Source of the DNA: Strix aluco
Lineage: Eukaryota; Chordata; Aves; Strigiformes; Strigidae
Assembly: GCF_031877795.1 (NCBI RefSeq)
Contig: NC_133937.1
Span: forward strand, 17,201,501-17,265,500
Reading direction: 5' to 3'
Length of the DNA: 64,000 nucleotides
The translations under genes were made by a program, and so were the position numbers. The notes beneath the pieces were generated by a model. That model worked only from the letters and a program-made list of their open reading frames with translations. It was not told the origin of the DNA and searched no databases. Shown here one piece after another: positions 13,914 to 26,050 of the stretch. Within the stretch, counting starts at the first letter, position 1, and every line of letters begins with the position of its first letter.

Positions 13914-14104
13914 ATGGCCTGGGACTCCCTGTGCAGCAGGGACTTACTGCGCCCCAAGATAAGAAGTGCCTCAAGTCGGACGCCTGGCAGCCAGAGCAAT
14001 GCCAGAACACCATCGCTGGAGGAGCTGCGGCGCCTGCTCTGGACACGCGCACACCCCACGGGGCACGTGGATGAAGTCTGGCCAAACCTTTATGTGGGAG
14101 ACCT
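13914..14104 (+). CDS. DUSP13B: DUSP13B coding exon 1 (residues 1-63 plus 2 nt)
   Basis: It encodes the N-terminal tail and the first strand of the phosphatase fold. I chose ATG 13914 because the product MAWDSLCSRDLLRPKI aligns with the human TMDP start (MDSLQ..DLRRPKI), and because G at +4 suits initiation. A SLEELRRLLW helix follows, then HVDEVWPNLYVGD, the conserved motif that opens atypical DUSP domains. The donor GTAAGA at 14105 interrupts the codon after two bases (CT|G), which gives Leu64 where human has Ala. Without splicing the frame meets TAA inside the donor. The exon is GC-richer than its surroundings, and the 172-codon antisense frame over it is a shadow. Confidence 0.9.
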
Positions 14105-14801
14105 GTAAGAGAGAGGGGAGGGTTGGAAGTATTGATGCAACTCTTAGCCCCCACCCTATTTCCTCTGAAATCTTCCACTCTTTGTTTAAAGAAAGAGAGC
14201 TAGGCACTGATTCGGGGACCCCTCACAGCATGTCTAAGTGTGGAGCAAGGCTGAACTGTGCGCGGGATGCTGTAAGCATAGAGAAAAGGCATCCTAGGTA
14301 TCCAAAAAGAATATTCCCCCTCCTGATTTCTCCTCCTGCATTAGTACAGGAGTCCCACGCTGCAAGAGCCTGGTGAGGCCATGGCATCGGTACTGCAAGC
14401 AGTCACGCCAGAGCTAGGTAAAACAGGATCAGCCTTGTTTTCGCCTCACATTGCCAGGTGACATCAGTCCCCTGAACTCATGAATGCTCAGCAGAGGTGA
14501 CTTGATGAGAAAGCAAAACACCAGAAAACTCTTGGCTTGTACAGAAATATCACCACCACCACCTTTTTATTTTTTGTGAGTTGAGAAGAAAAACCTAAAC
14601 TGATGTTTGGGAGAAAAATGCAGGAAATGTAAAAGTCAATTTCTTAACAAGCCACTTTTGGTCTATGCTTTGGACCTGATCAACCTGTCAGAAAATAGCC
14701 ACTACAATTTCATGTGGTTTTAACAAACTGCACCATCAGCAGCATGTTCTACCCTGCATTGTAATGCAGCAGGTGAATATAACCCACTGTCCTCCTTCTA
14801 G
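14105..14801 (+). other. DUSP13B intron 1 (697 bp, phase 2)
   Basis: It begins GTAAGA and ends with the pyrimidine tract 'cctccttctag'. No repeat or other gene was recognised inside it. Confidence 0.9.
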
Positions 14802-15022
14802 GTACATTGCTCGTGACAAAGCACAGCTGAGCCGAATGGGCATCTCCCATGTTGTGAATGCCGCTGCTGGGCGATTTCACATTGACACCGGACCCAAGTT
14901 CTACAAAGACCTGCCTGCGGATTACTATGGAGTAGAAGCAGAGGACAACCCAAACTTTGATCTCAGCATTTACTTCTACCCAGTTGCTCGATACATAAGA
15001 GCAGCACTGAATTCCCCAAGAG
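14802..15022 (+). CDS. DUSP13B: DUSP13B coding exon 2 (residues 64-138, central phosphatase core)
   Basis: This exon encodes YIARDKAQLSRMGISHVVNA, then AAGRFHIDTGPKFYKDL, then YYGVEAEDNPNFDLS and the helix ending RAALNSPRG. It carries the NAAAG loop of the central beta sheet and the general/base acid Asp112, which protonates the leaving group and activates water for phosphocysteine hydrolysis in this family. FDLS next to it caps the following helix. The exon is 221 nt with phases 2 and 1, identical to the matching DUSP29 exon at 59244-59464. The acceptor is AG at 14800-14801 and the donor GTAACT at 15023. Confidence 0.94.
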
Positions 15023-18000
15023 GTAACTACACCATCTGTGCATGTTGCATATCTTCTGCATAGGAGCCAAGTCCAGCAAGTTATCAAATAATATCTGGCA
15101 TAAACCAACCACCGGCAGATGTGGGTAAAAATGGAGATACCCAAACCAAGTAGCATCACACCTGCCTCCTGAACTCCCACAGTGAGTGGGGGTTCCCCTC
15201 TTCCCCTGAAACAGGGAAGGATGGACTGGACAGGCTTTCCAAGGGGTTTTCCCTATGCTTAGTGCTATTCATTAGCAAAAGACAAAATAGCAAGTATCCT
15301 TTATTACCTATAGTGACACACTGTCCTGGGAGGAGGCACATACACTTGATCTTTCCAAATGAGTGATGGGGTTTAAAATAAAAGCTAGGATGGCAAGCAT
15401 CATATTTGAGTAACAAGAATCAACTATAGTGCTACAATCTGTGCAAGTCCTACAAATGCAGGGTAGGGAGGAACTTGCTGGGAAACAATTCTGTAGAAGA
15501 GAACCTAAGCAACACCACCAGCAGGAGATAATGTCATGCTGTTGCTAGAAGGAGTATAACCTTGAAATAGGAAGATAACCCACAAAATCCTTGGACTCGC
15601 TCAACACAGGCCAGGTACAATGCCAGAGGCCTGGGGCTAGTGGGGGATCATTACTATTAAGGCCAAACCCTTACAAAAGCAAGTCTCCACTGTGCCACAA
15701 AACTGCACAGGTACCCGCTCACAAGTGATTTTTTTAAGAGAACAGTTATGCACTCAGCAAACTGTTTTGCCCACATCATAGTGAGCTTTATTATCAATGA
15801 GGGTCCTAAATACTAACTACCCAGCTTAATTGTATGCAGCTAGTAGATATGATCCACAACACCATACAAGCTAGGAAAGGGAGACACAATAACTGAAAAT
15901 AGTGTACCTTCATGCTAGATACCTCAGCGTTTACTGCTGTTTGGAGGGCTTGATCCATCCTGTTAAAAAGTATTTGCCTTTCAGCAACTGAGGGTTACAT
16001 TTGGATTTCAAAACCAATTTGGGGAATTTGGATCTGCACCCATTTCCATTACAGCATAGGTGATTTGCAATTCAAGTCATTATTGGTGGTGCTCCAGAGA
16101 AAGATAAGATCCAAAATCTTTTCATGCATGTGTAAAAAAAAATAGTTCCAAATCAATTGACAAAAGACAGAAAACAACAGAGGAATCGTGGTGGCTGCAA
16201 AAGCAAACAAAACCAGTGCTTTGCAAGATGCATGCCCAAATACTGAAAATTATGAATGCAGAACAAGTTAGGGCTCAAGGCAAACACAATGAATTCATCG
16301 TGTCCAGAGCACATATTTATCCCTCCTCCCATGCTTTTAGATAGTGCTTTACTGAACTCCATATGGAAGCAGGGTTCTGGGAATGGAGACAAGGTGAAAT
16401 TCAATCATATACAGTCCAGCTGTTGCTGACATTCATCATTTTAAGGAAAGCGCAACAGTTTAGAAAATATATAAACAAGATGTTCTGGAATCATAATTTT
16501 CGGAGGTACAAAAATTTAGCAGCTAAATACTCATGACCTATGCAGGAATGAGACAGGGAGGGAATTGTTACTCACATCATTTAGAAGAAGAGAAAAAATG
16601 GCATTATAAGAATTGATGCTGAACAAAAAATTATACCAGGTGACAAGAGGCCTGTTCATATTAAATTCAGGATGTAACGAGGCACTTCTGTTTGAGAAGT
16701 CATTTAAGACTGCTGCTTAACTATTACAAGCAAATTCAACATTTTTTTTTTAATGGAATTAAATTATCTTTTTCACCTGGGAGGATAAGTCAAAGTTAAG
16801 ACTATATGAGGCACAAACATATTTAAAACTATGAATCAAATACTCATTAGAATTAAGTAAGAACTGTTACTTTCATCATGCTTGAGGAAAAATTTTGATG
16901 CTTTACACCAGAAATCCAGAAAACAGCATGGACAGATTTATTCCAGATTTCTACCTTAGCTGAACAGAATATCTCTTTGGTGATGCAAGGAATTTATTTT
17001 TAAGGCAATTTCTTCAAACCTGAATGTGAGCATGAGCAAAAGGAAAGAGAGGAGTGTGCACTCACGTGCTCCTAACTGGGAGCTATTCCTGTCACAGTGG
17101 TCAATGGCTGCATCACACCCTGAATGACTTCATCATCTTTGTCGTACAGATTAAGAAATACATGCACTACTACTGCAGTCATGCCATATAAGCATTATTT
17201 TATGAACTCTGCTTCCTTGGCTGCCTTTCCTTCAGCACAGCCTTCCTGTTCCTTTGCCCACGTAACAGAGCTGTTTGGGAAGGCTCATCCAAGAGCAAGC
17301 AGATGCACAATCTGCCCCCTTCTCTGCAAGGAAAAACATGGTGTCAGGGGAGTACTGGCCTTCTCCCTCATGCTCAAGGGGCAACACCTTGAATATCAAT
17401 CTTGCCCCTCTGCATGGCTATCTGTACGATTTGCATTTTTCTGGAGTGCAGCTAAACCTAAGTGTAAGTCATCAGGGTTTGGTAAAGTCTAGCAGAAAAG
17501 AGAGGGAAAGAGAACTTGAGAGCACAGATGAAAGCATGCCATGAAAACTATTAAACTAACACCGTGCAGTGAAAAAGATTCCCAAGTAGAGAGCTTCTCG
17601 TTTCAATGATCTCTGAACATGTTTAAAAAAGGCAGGTTAAAATCAGCCATTAACTTGCTGAAATGGCAAACCCTCTCAAAGGCATTTCCCTTCTTCCACT
17701 TCAATGGAGTAAATGAAAAGCTAGGCACCCTTTCCTGCTGCTTTCTTGTTGGTGGTAGTTATGAAAGAAGCTTAACTTAGGAGAAAAGGGTCCTCTCTCT
17801 TGACTCTGCCATAGGTGCATTACATACATCAGTCTGCCCTCCCACTCTCCAGCAGATGACAGCCCTTACCTGTTCCAGGAGGTGTGGGAAGAAGGGACAC
17901 ACTGCCATTTAAAGCTCTCCGTAGGCTTCTTGCTATTTTCAGCTGTGACAAAATAGGCACTTGATTAATCAAGAAATAGACAATTGATTCTGCACCTGGC

Positions 18001-20239
18001 TACAGGACAGTGGTTAAAAGGTAACAGGAGATGAGGAAACCACGGTGGAGTGGGAAGAGTTCTTGGGGGTCCCTAGCCCAGCTGAGCTCTCTTTTTGCTG
18101 AGCAGTATATTTCTGCTGGATTCAATGGAGTGAGGGCAGCTGGGGTATTCACTCTGGGTGATGGATCTGGAGCCTGGTCTTAAGCCAAACTGAATCCATC
18201 CTGCAAGAAAGCAAGGGCTAGTTCAGGACATTTAGTTCAGTTAATGATGAGTAGCAAAAGGACAATAAGATATTATGTGTTTTAATGACTGATTTGTTCA
18301 ACAACATTGAATTTCCCAACTTGAATTTGGCCAACAAAGTTGAATGTGCAAACTTTATCCCTAGTGCAAACCCTTTGATGTCAGTAGAGTTACAGCAGGC
18401 ATGAGCTGGATATAATATCCATAATCCGTTGTTAAAAACCAAGTGTTATTGTTCTGCACAAATCCCAGCCAGATGACAGTTATTGTCTGCCTCTGCAAAA
18501 AGTAGCTTGAGATGTGCAGTGCAACATTTCAAATAAGGATTGCAAGATTTAATAACGCCAGAAGCTAAGTGCCCCCACTTCTCCTCAGTTAATCCCATTA
18601 TTCCTAAGGGATCCTGTTACATGCTCAGAGAGAAGGTTGCAACATGGCCCTCTAATGTGAGATCAGTCCAACTTCTCTTTGCACTGTATGTCAAAACAAA
18701 TGGGAGCAGGGAAGGCAGAGTTGGAGGATGTCAGCTTGTGGCATGGATTCTGTGGTAATAACCTCCTTGCCCACCCCATGACAGGGGCATGCACCACGAG
18801 TGCCTCTGAGTGCTGCTTTTCTAGGCTGTGATCCAGCAGCCACTCGGGAATCCAAGCCTCAGTGCTGGATGGTGCATCTCGGCTGCATCCCGTGAGAAGG
18901 TGACGCAACGCACTGTTATCAAGCCCACTGCAGTCAGCCCACATGGTGCAGACATGCTTTGGGTGCTAGTCAAATGCAGTATATCATGGTGGGTGCAGAG
19001 TGTCACTTAACCCATTTACAGCTACTGCTAAAAGACAAGGGTCTGAGCCTGTAAACAGAACCAAATAGCAACACAGCTTTTGTTTCCTGACTCAAGTTTA
19101 ACATTCAATTTGTTTGCTACAAATAATCACATAGTAAATTCAAATCTGCTTTCATTAGAGCAATTTTACGTTAATTAAATCATTTCACAGGACTGATTTA
19201 TCTGCAACAAACAGTCATTTTACTGTCAGTGTACCAGCATTTATCATAACCTCTGTGCATGCTGAAACAAAGGCTAACAATGCGGAATAGATATTGCACA
19301 TGTAAAAGATAATATACCTGCATCCTCACGGGAACAAGTGTATTAGAGAGCCATGAAGATTAAGTCCAAGGTCAATAGTTGGGGCTTGTCCAGGTTTTTG
19401 CTGAGACACTTTCTAAAGCTAATGTTGATCTAGGAGGACTCTTTTGAAGTGCAGATAAGCCAGAGAAGCAGGGAAGAAAATTCAGTGTGTTCTTACTCAC
19501 CACCTCCTCCTCTCAGACACAGAGTTAGATTTAAAATGGTAGAACACCAGCCTGTACAAGTAAGAACCTGGAATTTTTTCTTCTTTCTGTGCCCCCAACA
19601 AAAACACATTAGGCAATATTTAATGGCAGCATCCATACCTGCGCTCAGCTCAGTCTTCAGTTCTGGACTACAGGTGGGGCTGAGCATTTTCCAAGAAGGC
19701 TCCATCTGGGTGGAAAAAAAAAATGGACCCAAGTACAGTTTTACAGAAATTCAGTTCAGAACAGCAAGTCTGTCCCCCATCCAATTTCTGGCCAACTTTA
19801 GATTGAACTTCAAAACACTTAGTGATTTAAAAATCAAATCCAACATCAAAGCCATCTCTTCTTGGTTGTTTTTTGTTTGTTCCCCCCCGCCCAGTGCAGT
19901 TCAAACCGTAAATATAATTTCTTTTTCTTTTAGTTGTAGAGTGCTGGTAGCTTAGAAGTTTTATAGACAAAAAAAAATAAAAATTAAAGCGGTTCTGGTT
20001 CCAAGCAAGTATTTCAGAACATGTTGTTCCTTGGCTTCTGTTATCTGAGGTGTGCATTAGGGCAAGTGTCTGAATTTCCCCAGTCCCTGCCCCTACATTA
20101 CAGTTAGGCCTACTGAAGCATGGATTTTCCAAAGACCTTTTGGACTTAGCCCTATTCACAGTATTTCTCAAAGAGATATTGCACTCCTGACTCCTTTACA
20201 TTCCTCTGAAAATCTCAGACCTGGATTATGTGTGTCTGA

Positions 20240-20352
20240 AGTGCCTCCTCTGAGAAGATAACACAGAATACATATCTCACAAGGTTGGTGTGAAGGGTAA
20301 CAATAGTGCAGCACATTGAAGAAAAGTCTAGTGAAAATTCAAATTAGTATTG
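20240..20352 (+). repeat. MIR-like SINE tail relic
   Basis: The text 'catatctcacaaggttggtg' followed by 'tgaagggtaa' and a block resembling 'gcacattgaagaaaagtctag' follows the 3' half of MIR ('cctacctcacagggttgttgtgagg...taaagcgcttagaa'). The copy is decayed and has no target-site duplication that I can see. Family assignment is from memory of the consensus. Confidence 0.4.
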
Positions 20353-20787
20353 TCTTTTAGCAGGGGTTTAAAGCATTTCTCCATATTCCCATAGAAAGCA
20401 GGACTTCACTTCCAAGAATCCCCATGGAGTTAATGGAATTGACGGGTAGATGTAATTTAACTTGAATAATAGCACCAGTATCTCAGGCTGTATCTGAATG
20501 GAAAAACACGAATAGAAATCACTTGATCTTCTAATTCTGCAAAACTGACATTACATTGGAAAAAACCTCTTCCTTCCCTCAAAGGTTTTGATGTCCAGTC
20601 CAAGTCTGCTGTCACCAGAGCTTTTTTTGCTGCTTCCTTGGAGACTATATTTGTCCCTTTATTTCTACTGAAGACACGTCTATCTTTAGGGCTGAGATCA
20701 GATTTCTCATGCCAGGATAATGAAAGGTGGCTGTGTCACATACATTGTGGAATTCAACACTTCTCTCAACCTGCTGGCCAGAGCAGG

Positions 20788-20814
20788 TTTTTACAACACA
20801 TGCTCGTGCTCTCT
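20788..20814. other. Perfect 9-bp stem hairpin
   Basis: CACATGCTC and GAGCATGTG are exact reverse complements separated by 9 nt. The coordinates are approximate to within a few bases. It lies inside DUSP13B intron 2. No known RNA family is suggested. Confidence 0.4.
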
Positions 20815-22776
20815 GAGCATGTGGCTATGTCATTAGTCAGAGCTGGAACTGTTGCTAAATAAATACTCTGTCACAAGCAAAATGCATTTAAGATTAAAAG
20901 CTGTACACAAAGTACCCAGAATTAGCACCCAGGGAGATGGGGGCAATCAGTCTGAGGTTTTTGGCTGGATCTGGGCTCATCATCCAACAAGGATATTTTT
21001 GTCTCGCTCCCTGGTAATAGAGAAATTAAGATGCTGTAAGCACAAACAAAACAAGGAACTAGCCCTGAAAAGTTGTCCATTCTTTCTACCCCTCTTTATA
21101 TTTCACAGAGAAATACCATCTGAGATACTTTATTCTATCTCCAAAGGAAGAAAATCAACATGATATTGTGTTTACTTATTTTCATCTTTTTCTGGATATA
21201 AATTGTATTGTTGTTAGATTGCATTTGGTACAGCTATGCAATTAATAAATAAGAGACTGCAAATGTGAGTCTAAAAAAAATAAAATTTAAAAAAATGCAG
21301 AAAATTTAGTTTCAAACTTCTGAAGATTTCCAGAGAAGAAATGTTCTGAAATTTTCATGCTAAAAAAGACAACATTTTTTTCAGCTGCATTAATGGGAGA
21401 CACAGCTGTCCATTAGGTGGTCGGAAGCTCAAATCTGATTATAATCACTGGTTACTGTAATAATGCCCAATTGTTGAGCCATGGTCTTTGTGAAAAGACT
21501 AGGTCTGACTGCAGCAAAGGACAAAAGTGTTTGGAAATTTTCAGGCAGATCTATAATTGAGTAGAACAACAGAACATTTTTTTTCCAATTAAAAATTTCT
21601 CATTGAGTCATACAATTTCTGTGAGAGTTGAAGGATTTTACAATATTTACAAGATGCAGGTTTTCAGGTTCCAGAATGAGCTCTTTGTTCAGATCCGGAG
21701 GAAAAGGACTGCAAACCTGAACTTTTCCAAATGAAAGCAATCCTTTTGATAAAATTTCCTTTAATTTCACATAAGACCATTTAAAAAAAATTTTATCTCC
21801 TTCCAGCATGGGTCAAAGACACACATTAGAAACCTGGGAAGCAGTCATGATACAGAGTTACGTTTCTCAGGCTGCTCCCATTAGCGATTATGGCAGAAAA
21901 ACCAAAAGCAGAGCAGAGAGAAGGAGTGAGCTATACTCCTGGATCCCTGGGAAGGTCTTCCCTGAGGCTCACTTACAGCAACATCAAAGGACTCACAATA
22001 CTACTCTTAATGAACACGCACAGCTCACATTGAAATCTCTGGGGAAACTCAAAACATTTCATAAATTGTTTTTCTAGTACCTAATACAGAAGGTCATTAG
22101 GGGAGGATAGTGACTATAGATGTACAGAGCAGGCTATAGAAATTAAAAAAAAAATAAATCTAAGTAAGCTGATGCAAATGGCATATACAAACAGGAGCTG
22201 TTCTTAATGGTAACACCCATTTTCTCACACACTTCCAACAAAGTCTGGGCAGCCATCAGCACTCTCAGAAAGCATTACTGCCCTAAGCAAAGGAGAAAAA
22301 AGAGCTTGTGGAAAACCAGGAGGGTTCCTGTAATAGCAGTGAGCACTCCCAAGCATTACACATTGGAAATCCCAAGTTTCCAGGCCCTCTGGTAGTAAGT
22401 AACCCACCAAGGCTGCTTCCCATAGCATGGCCTTCAAGTATGAAAACTTGAAGCTTTGCCAGTAAGTACATCAATCCTAAAACCACATGTGAGCAAGCAG
22501 GGATACCATGGATGGCAGGATGGGCAGGAGGGCTAAGGACATGCCATCAGGCTGACAGCTAAGCTCAAACAAGCAGTCATGGATCCTGGAATACAATTAT
22601 GAATTTTCTGTCCCCAACCATTAAAAACCCCACTGTTCCCCAACCAGCATTGCACCAGGTCTGCTCTGCAGGGTTGAGCACACCTACATGCTCAACCCCA
22701 GTATCAGCACCACTTCCATCTCTGCTCCAGCACCATTCGGCCTCCTGGCATAACTGCATCTCTCTCCTTTTTCCAG

Positions 22777-22991
22777 GCAAAGTACTGGTTCACTGTGCAA
22801 TGGGAATCAGTCGATCTGCAGCTCTTGTCCTCGCTTTCCTAATGATCTGTGAAGATATGTCCCTCGCTGACGCCATTCAGACTGTGCGCTCACACAGAGG
22901 GATCTGTCCTAACTCTGGCTTCCTCAAGCAGCTTTGGGAGTTGGACCTCCAGTTAGGAAGGGGGAAAGGCAGAGGAACAGAGGCCTGCTAG
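22777..22991 (+). CDS. DUSP13B: DUSP13B coding exon 3 (residues 139-208, catalytic loop and C-terminus)
   Basis: This exon encodes [19 protein letters not shown], the phosphatase P-loop in which Cys144 is the nucleophile and Arg150 binds phosphate, with Ser151 aiding thiolate release. The family helices follow ([17 protein letters not shown], then [19 protein letters not shown]) and a short basic tail ending GRGTEAC before TAG at 22989. The acceptor AG lies at 22775-22776 after 'ctcctttttcc'. The frame is open into the intron to an ATG at 22599, so an intron-retained transcript could begin there, but the upstream residues look non-conserved. Length and order match human TMDP closely except for the last residues. 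Confidence 0.95.
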
Positions 22992-23205
22992 TGCCAAGGG
23001 AAAATGTCTTCTGGCACTGGACTGAGAGATGCTGCCCTCACTGAAGACAGTGCAAGGATGCTTTCAGGACTGCTCTGTAGCTGCACCAAGAAACTCCTTA
23101 TGAAATGGCTGAGCATGAGCAAGCTGGTAGGAGTTCGGCATGTATTTTTTGGATAAGCCCACTAATTGGAAAGAAAGTGAAATAAAGAGGATTCAAACTG
23201 GCAGT
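22992..23205 (+). terminator. DUSP13B: DUSP13B 3' UTR and polyadenylation signal
   Basis: A canonical AATAAA sits at 23181-23186, about 190 nt after the stop codon, and is followed by T/G-containing sequence. This predicts a short 3' UTR with cleavage near 23200. It is the first canonical hexamer after the stop in sense orientation. Confidence 0.75.
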
Positions 23206-25011
23206 TTTGCCCACCTGGCCCTGTTTATTTAACTACCTGTTGGGCAGGACATAGGGAGCAGTTGGGTTTTCATGCAGAAGTAAAAGGCAGCCCAGTCAAC
23301 TTGAAAAAAGGCTTTTTACTTGCTTATAATTGCCTTTATATGGCAAGAGGGAAAACAGCTAAACTAGTAAAAAGAAAAAGAAAGCATGAGGTTTTTAAGC
23401 AAATCTTTAACATTTCACATCCAGCTGGCATAGGGTGAGACTTCAGGTTTTGCAAGCTGACATGCTCCTTTAGTCTGACATGGTGACACTATTCAGGATC
23501 CAACTCAGACCTTGGACTCCCTCTATTACAAGCCGCAGAGGGTCTTGCTGGGACCTTCACAAGTCTTTTTAGCTTCAAATCTATGGCAAACACTCAGAGC
23601 TTAAAAAGACCATGAAATCCTCAGGAGCCAATACTGGAGGTCTTGGCCAGACGCTGTATCCTGGGGCAGGGCTATCGACAGCCTCACTGCTGCTCAGAGG
23701 GAAGGAAGGTGTCCCCTTGCCCATATAAAGCAAGGGGCACACTTAGGGCACACTGCCCGCTGGTGCGCTGCAGGGCAGCGTCAGTGCCAGACAGAAACGT
23801 TCTCCTCTTGGCTTGCAACCCAACGCTCCAAATCACATTCACCAAATTTCCCTGTTTTAACGGAAAGTCAGAACCTAGTGTCATCATGTCAGAGCAAAAA
23901 TGAGCAATGCCTCTAACAAATCCAAAGCAGCAGCTCTGCATTTCGATTACTCTTTTACGCCCAATTGGCCACATTTAATCTTGTGAAGAACTTGAAGCAG
24001 ATATTTGCTTCAGTGCAATTACAGCCACATACAGAACATTGGCAAATGCAAACAATATAGAATTTCCACTTGACGGCAGATTAATTTGGTGTGATGTTTT
24101 CCCTTGAGAGGTCTTAAAGGCTTGCAGTTCTGAAAGTACCCTGCAGTTCGTATTTATAGCACTATGGATGTTGAATAGAAAAAGAGAAGCATACACTCAT
24201 TCTGAACTGAAGTTTCTTTTGCCTCCATACATTAAAAAAAATTAACTGAGTATAGCACACTTCCACTACATTTCTTATAATGCAATATGGAAGCATGACT
24301 TCCCTGCAGAACCTATAGAGAAATTCAGGAAGTGTTTCCACTTTTATAAACATAGTAAGTAAAACACAAGTAATGCTACATGCTAATTTCTTCTCAGGGA
24401 ACAGAGAGAGGGGTCTTCCCTCCAGAAAGGGTCCCATCCTTTGAGACTGGAGTAAGCAGCCAGAAGGGAGGTCATAGCTAATGATGGAAAAATAAGCCAA
24501 GTTATAGCTTTCACAGGCCTCTAACTGGCTGCCACAGCAAGGAGATTAGATTTCAGTGAGCATGGTGGCTGAACCACTCCTGGCACTGGGGACTCCTCCA
24601 CCTCCGTCTGTCTGGGGATCCGTATTGCAGACCATGCTGAAGCTATTTTGTGAGTAGTCTTTTCAGTTGCCTTACTAACCACTCCCTTCAAGTCTCTGTA
24701 ACTCAGCCTATGCCAAGACAAATGGCACTATACTAAAGCACAAGGGGCGTATGTAACACAACGGTCCAAAATCTCTGTGCATTGAGCCTGTCAGGACAGG
24801 TCATAATTCCCAGCAAGTTGCACATCTGGAAACATCTGTAGTTGCAGGGCAGAATTTAAAGTGAACAACTTCTCAGAGTGACTTAGCCTAAATTTACCCC
24901 AGCTGAGGCCTGTTGGCCATTGCAGGACTATTCCAGCTGGCCAGGGACAGCCATAGATTCCCCTGCCATGCATGACTTGCAGCTGGGAGCAGTCTGGCTG
25001 GAGCTGCAGCC

Positions 25012-25045
25012 CACTGGGAAAGCCAGGGCACTGGGAAAGCCAGGG
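25012..25045. repeat. 17-bp perfect tandem duplication
   Basis: CACTGGGAAAGCCAGGG is present twice head to tail (25012-25028 and 25029-25045). It is a recent-looking local slippage or duplication in non-coding DNA. Confidence 0.9.
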
Positions 25046-25868
25046 CTGCTGGCTGGATGTCACTGGTACAGGTGTATAGTGGAAGCTTCCTCTTCAACCT
25101 GGAAAAAAAAACAACCAATGAAGAACAAGAGGTCAAAAACACTGACCCAAAGACAATAAAGTAGCTACCCAACTCCAGGACAAAAAATTTCCCTTTCTAG
25201 AAGAGTCTGAGCTGGTTCCAGCGCTTTGCATTGCTGGGAAGTTCAGAGAGTGGGACGCAGGTCTCCCCACTTCCTTGCAGTTTCTTCACCTTCCAGCAGA
25301 CAGTATTTGAGCCCACCATTACCTTCCCTCTCCGCAAGGGCTGCAGCACCATGGAGCTGGCCTGGCAGGGGCACAGGTGCAGGCTCAGTAGTTCATGACA
25401 ATTAAGCAGTCTCTTAAAGTTACAGCTGGAATCAAGACAAGAAAAAAATATTGAGGGTGGTTTCAGGTATATCTTGTGCTACAATTTTGAGATCCAGAGT
25501 TGCTGACTCTTTGCAAACCACCAGCTTGGCCTGAGAAAGAAGGAATAGCTTCTTTCCACCACAGCCATCCTTGCTAACAGCAAGGCATTTGGTCCTGGTG
25601 TGCAGCTGTCAATTTTGCTGCTGCTGAGTGAGGTGGAAGAATCCCTACTCATGCCCTGCAGGTGTACTGCCTCTGCAGCACCAGCTGTAATCACACTTGT
25701 CCAATGCCCTACCTAAATATTACCTGCCAGAAGCAATGTCAGCTGAGACTGCAGGCAGGGTGGAAGTGATCAGAACAGCAGATTCAGACATATTAATGGA
25801 CGGAGCAGTGTTGACGCTACCATTTTTTTCTACGCCTACTTCTTACCCAGTGCAGAGCAAACGCTGAG

Positions 25869-26050
25869 GTTTATTTACGAACACCTATTCGTTCTGGGTG
25901 CTTATGAAGGAGCGACCTCCAGCACTGTGGTGGAGCTGGTGTACTTCCTACACAGTAAGCCTGCGAGGGAGGATGGGCGTCTTAGCCCCTTTTCACAGAC
26001 AAGGCACCTGGACTTTGCCTGAGCTGCAGCAGGATGTTTGGGGAAAAACA
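25869..26050 (-). repeat. Possible reverse-oriented MIR/CORE-SINE-like relic
   Basis: On the + strand, 'ggtttatttacgaacacct' and 'ttctgggtgcttatg' resemble the reverse complement of the MIR 3' end. Further on, 'cccttttcacagacaagg' and 'ctttgcctgagctgcagc' resemble its reversed middle. The order of blocks is right but the match is weak. Confidence 0.3.

Larger units (their letters stand above)
15023..22776 (+). other. DUSP13B intron 2 (7.75 kb, phase 1)
   Basis: It runs from GTAACT to 'tttttccag'. Open frames inside it (for example 19449-19955) have no recognisable similarity and are read as chance. It contains an AT-rich block with conserved-element character near 19.1-19.3 kb, a MIR-like tail at about 20240-20352 and a small perfect hairpin near 20.8 kb. 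I see no independent gene. Confidence 0.85.
13914..22991 (+). other. DUSP13B: Gene span: dual specificity phosphatase 13B, complete CDS in 3 exons
   Basis: Joined coding exons 13914-14104, 14802-15022 and 22777-22991 total 627 nt, giving 208 residues plus a TAG stop. Human TMDP is about 198 residues as I recall. Both introns follow GT-AG, in phases 2 and 1. Residue landmarks are EVWPNLYVGD before the first junction, general acid Asp112 in EAEDNP, and the P-loop HCAMGISRS with Cys144 and Arg150. The Asp-to-Cys spacing of 32 equals that in VHR/DUSP3. The catalytic core is therefore intact and the enzyme is predicted active. In mammals this small cytosolic enzyme, with no MAPK-docking rhodanese domain, is mainly a testis form. 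The paralogue DUSP29 lies 26.5 kb downstream on the same strand. Confidence 0.93.

Noticed and set aside
13541-14059. 172-codon minus-strand open frame
   Set aside because: It lies across DUSP13B exon 1 and its upstream flank. The sense frame has clear family similarity, so this is an antisense shadow.
19449-19955. 168-codon + strand open frame in DUSP13B intron 2
   Set aside because: No recognisable domain, homopolymeric and low-complexity stretches, and no splice or promoter context. Read as chance.
22599-22776. Open extension of exon 3 into intron 2 starting at ATG 22599
   Set aside because: The upstream residues do not resemble any DUSP, and a good acceptor sits at 22776. Kept only as a possible intron-retention product.
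23680-23705. CACTGCTGCTCAGAGGG word checked as a possible DUSP13A P-loop
   Set aside because: Translation does not give HCxxGxSR, and no flanking family sequence is present.
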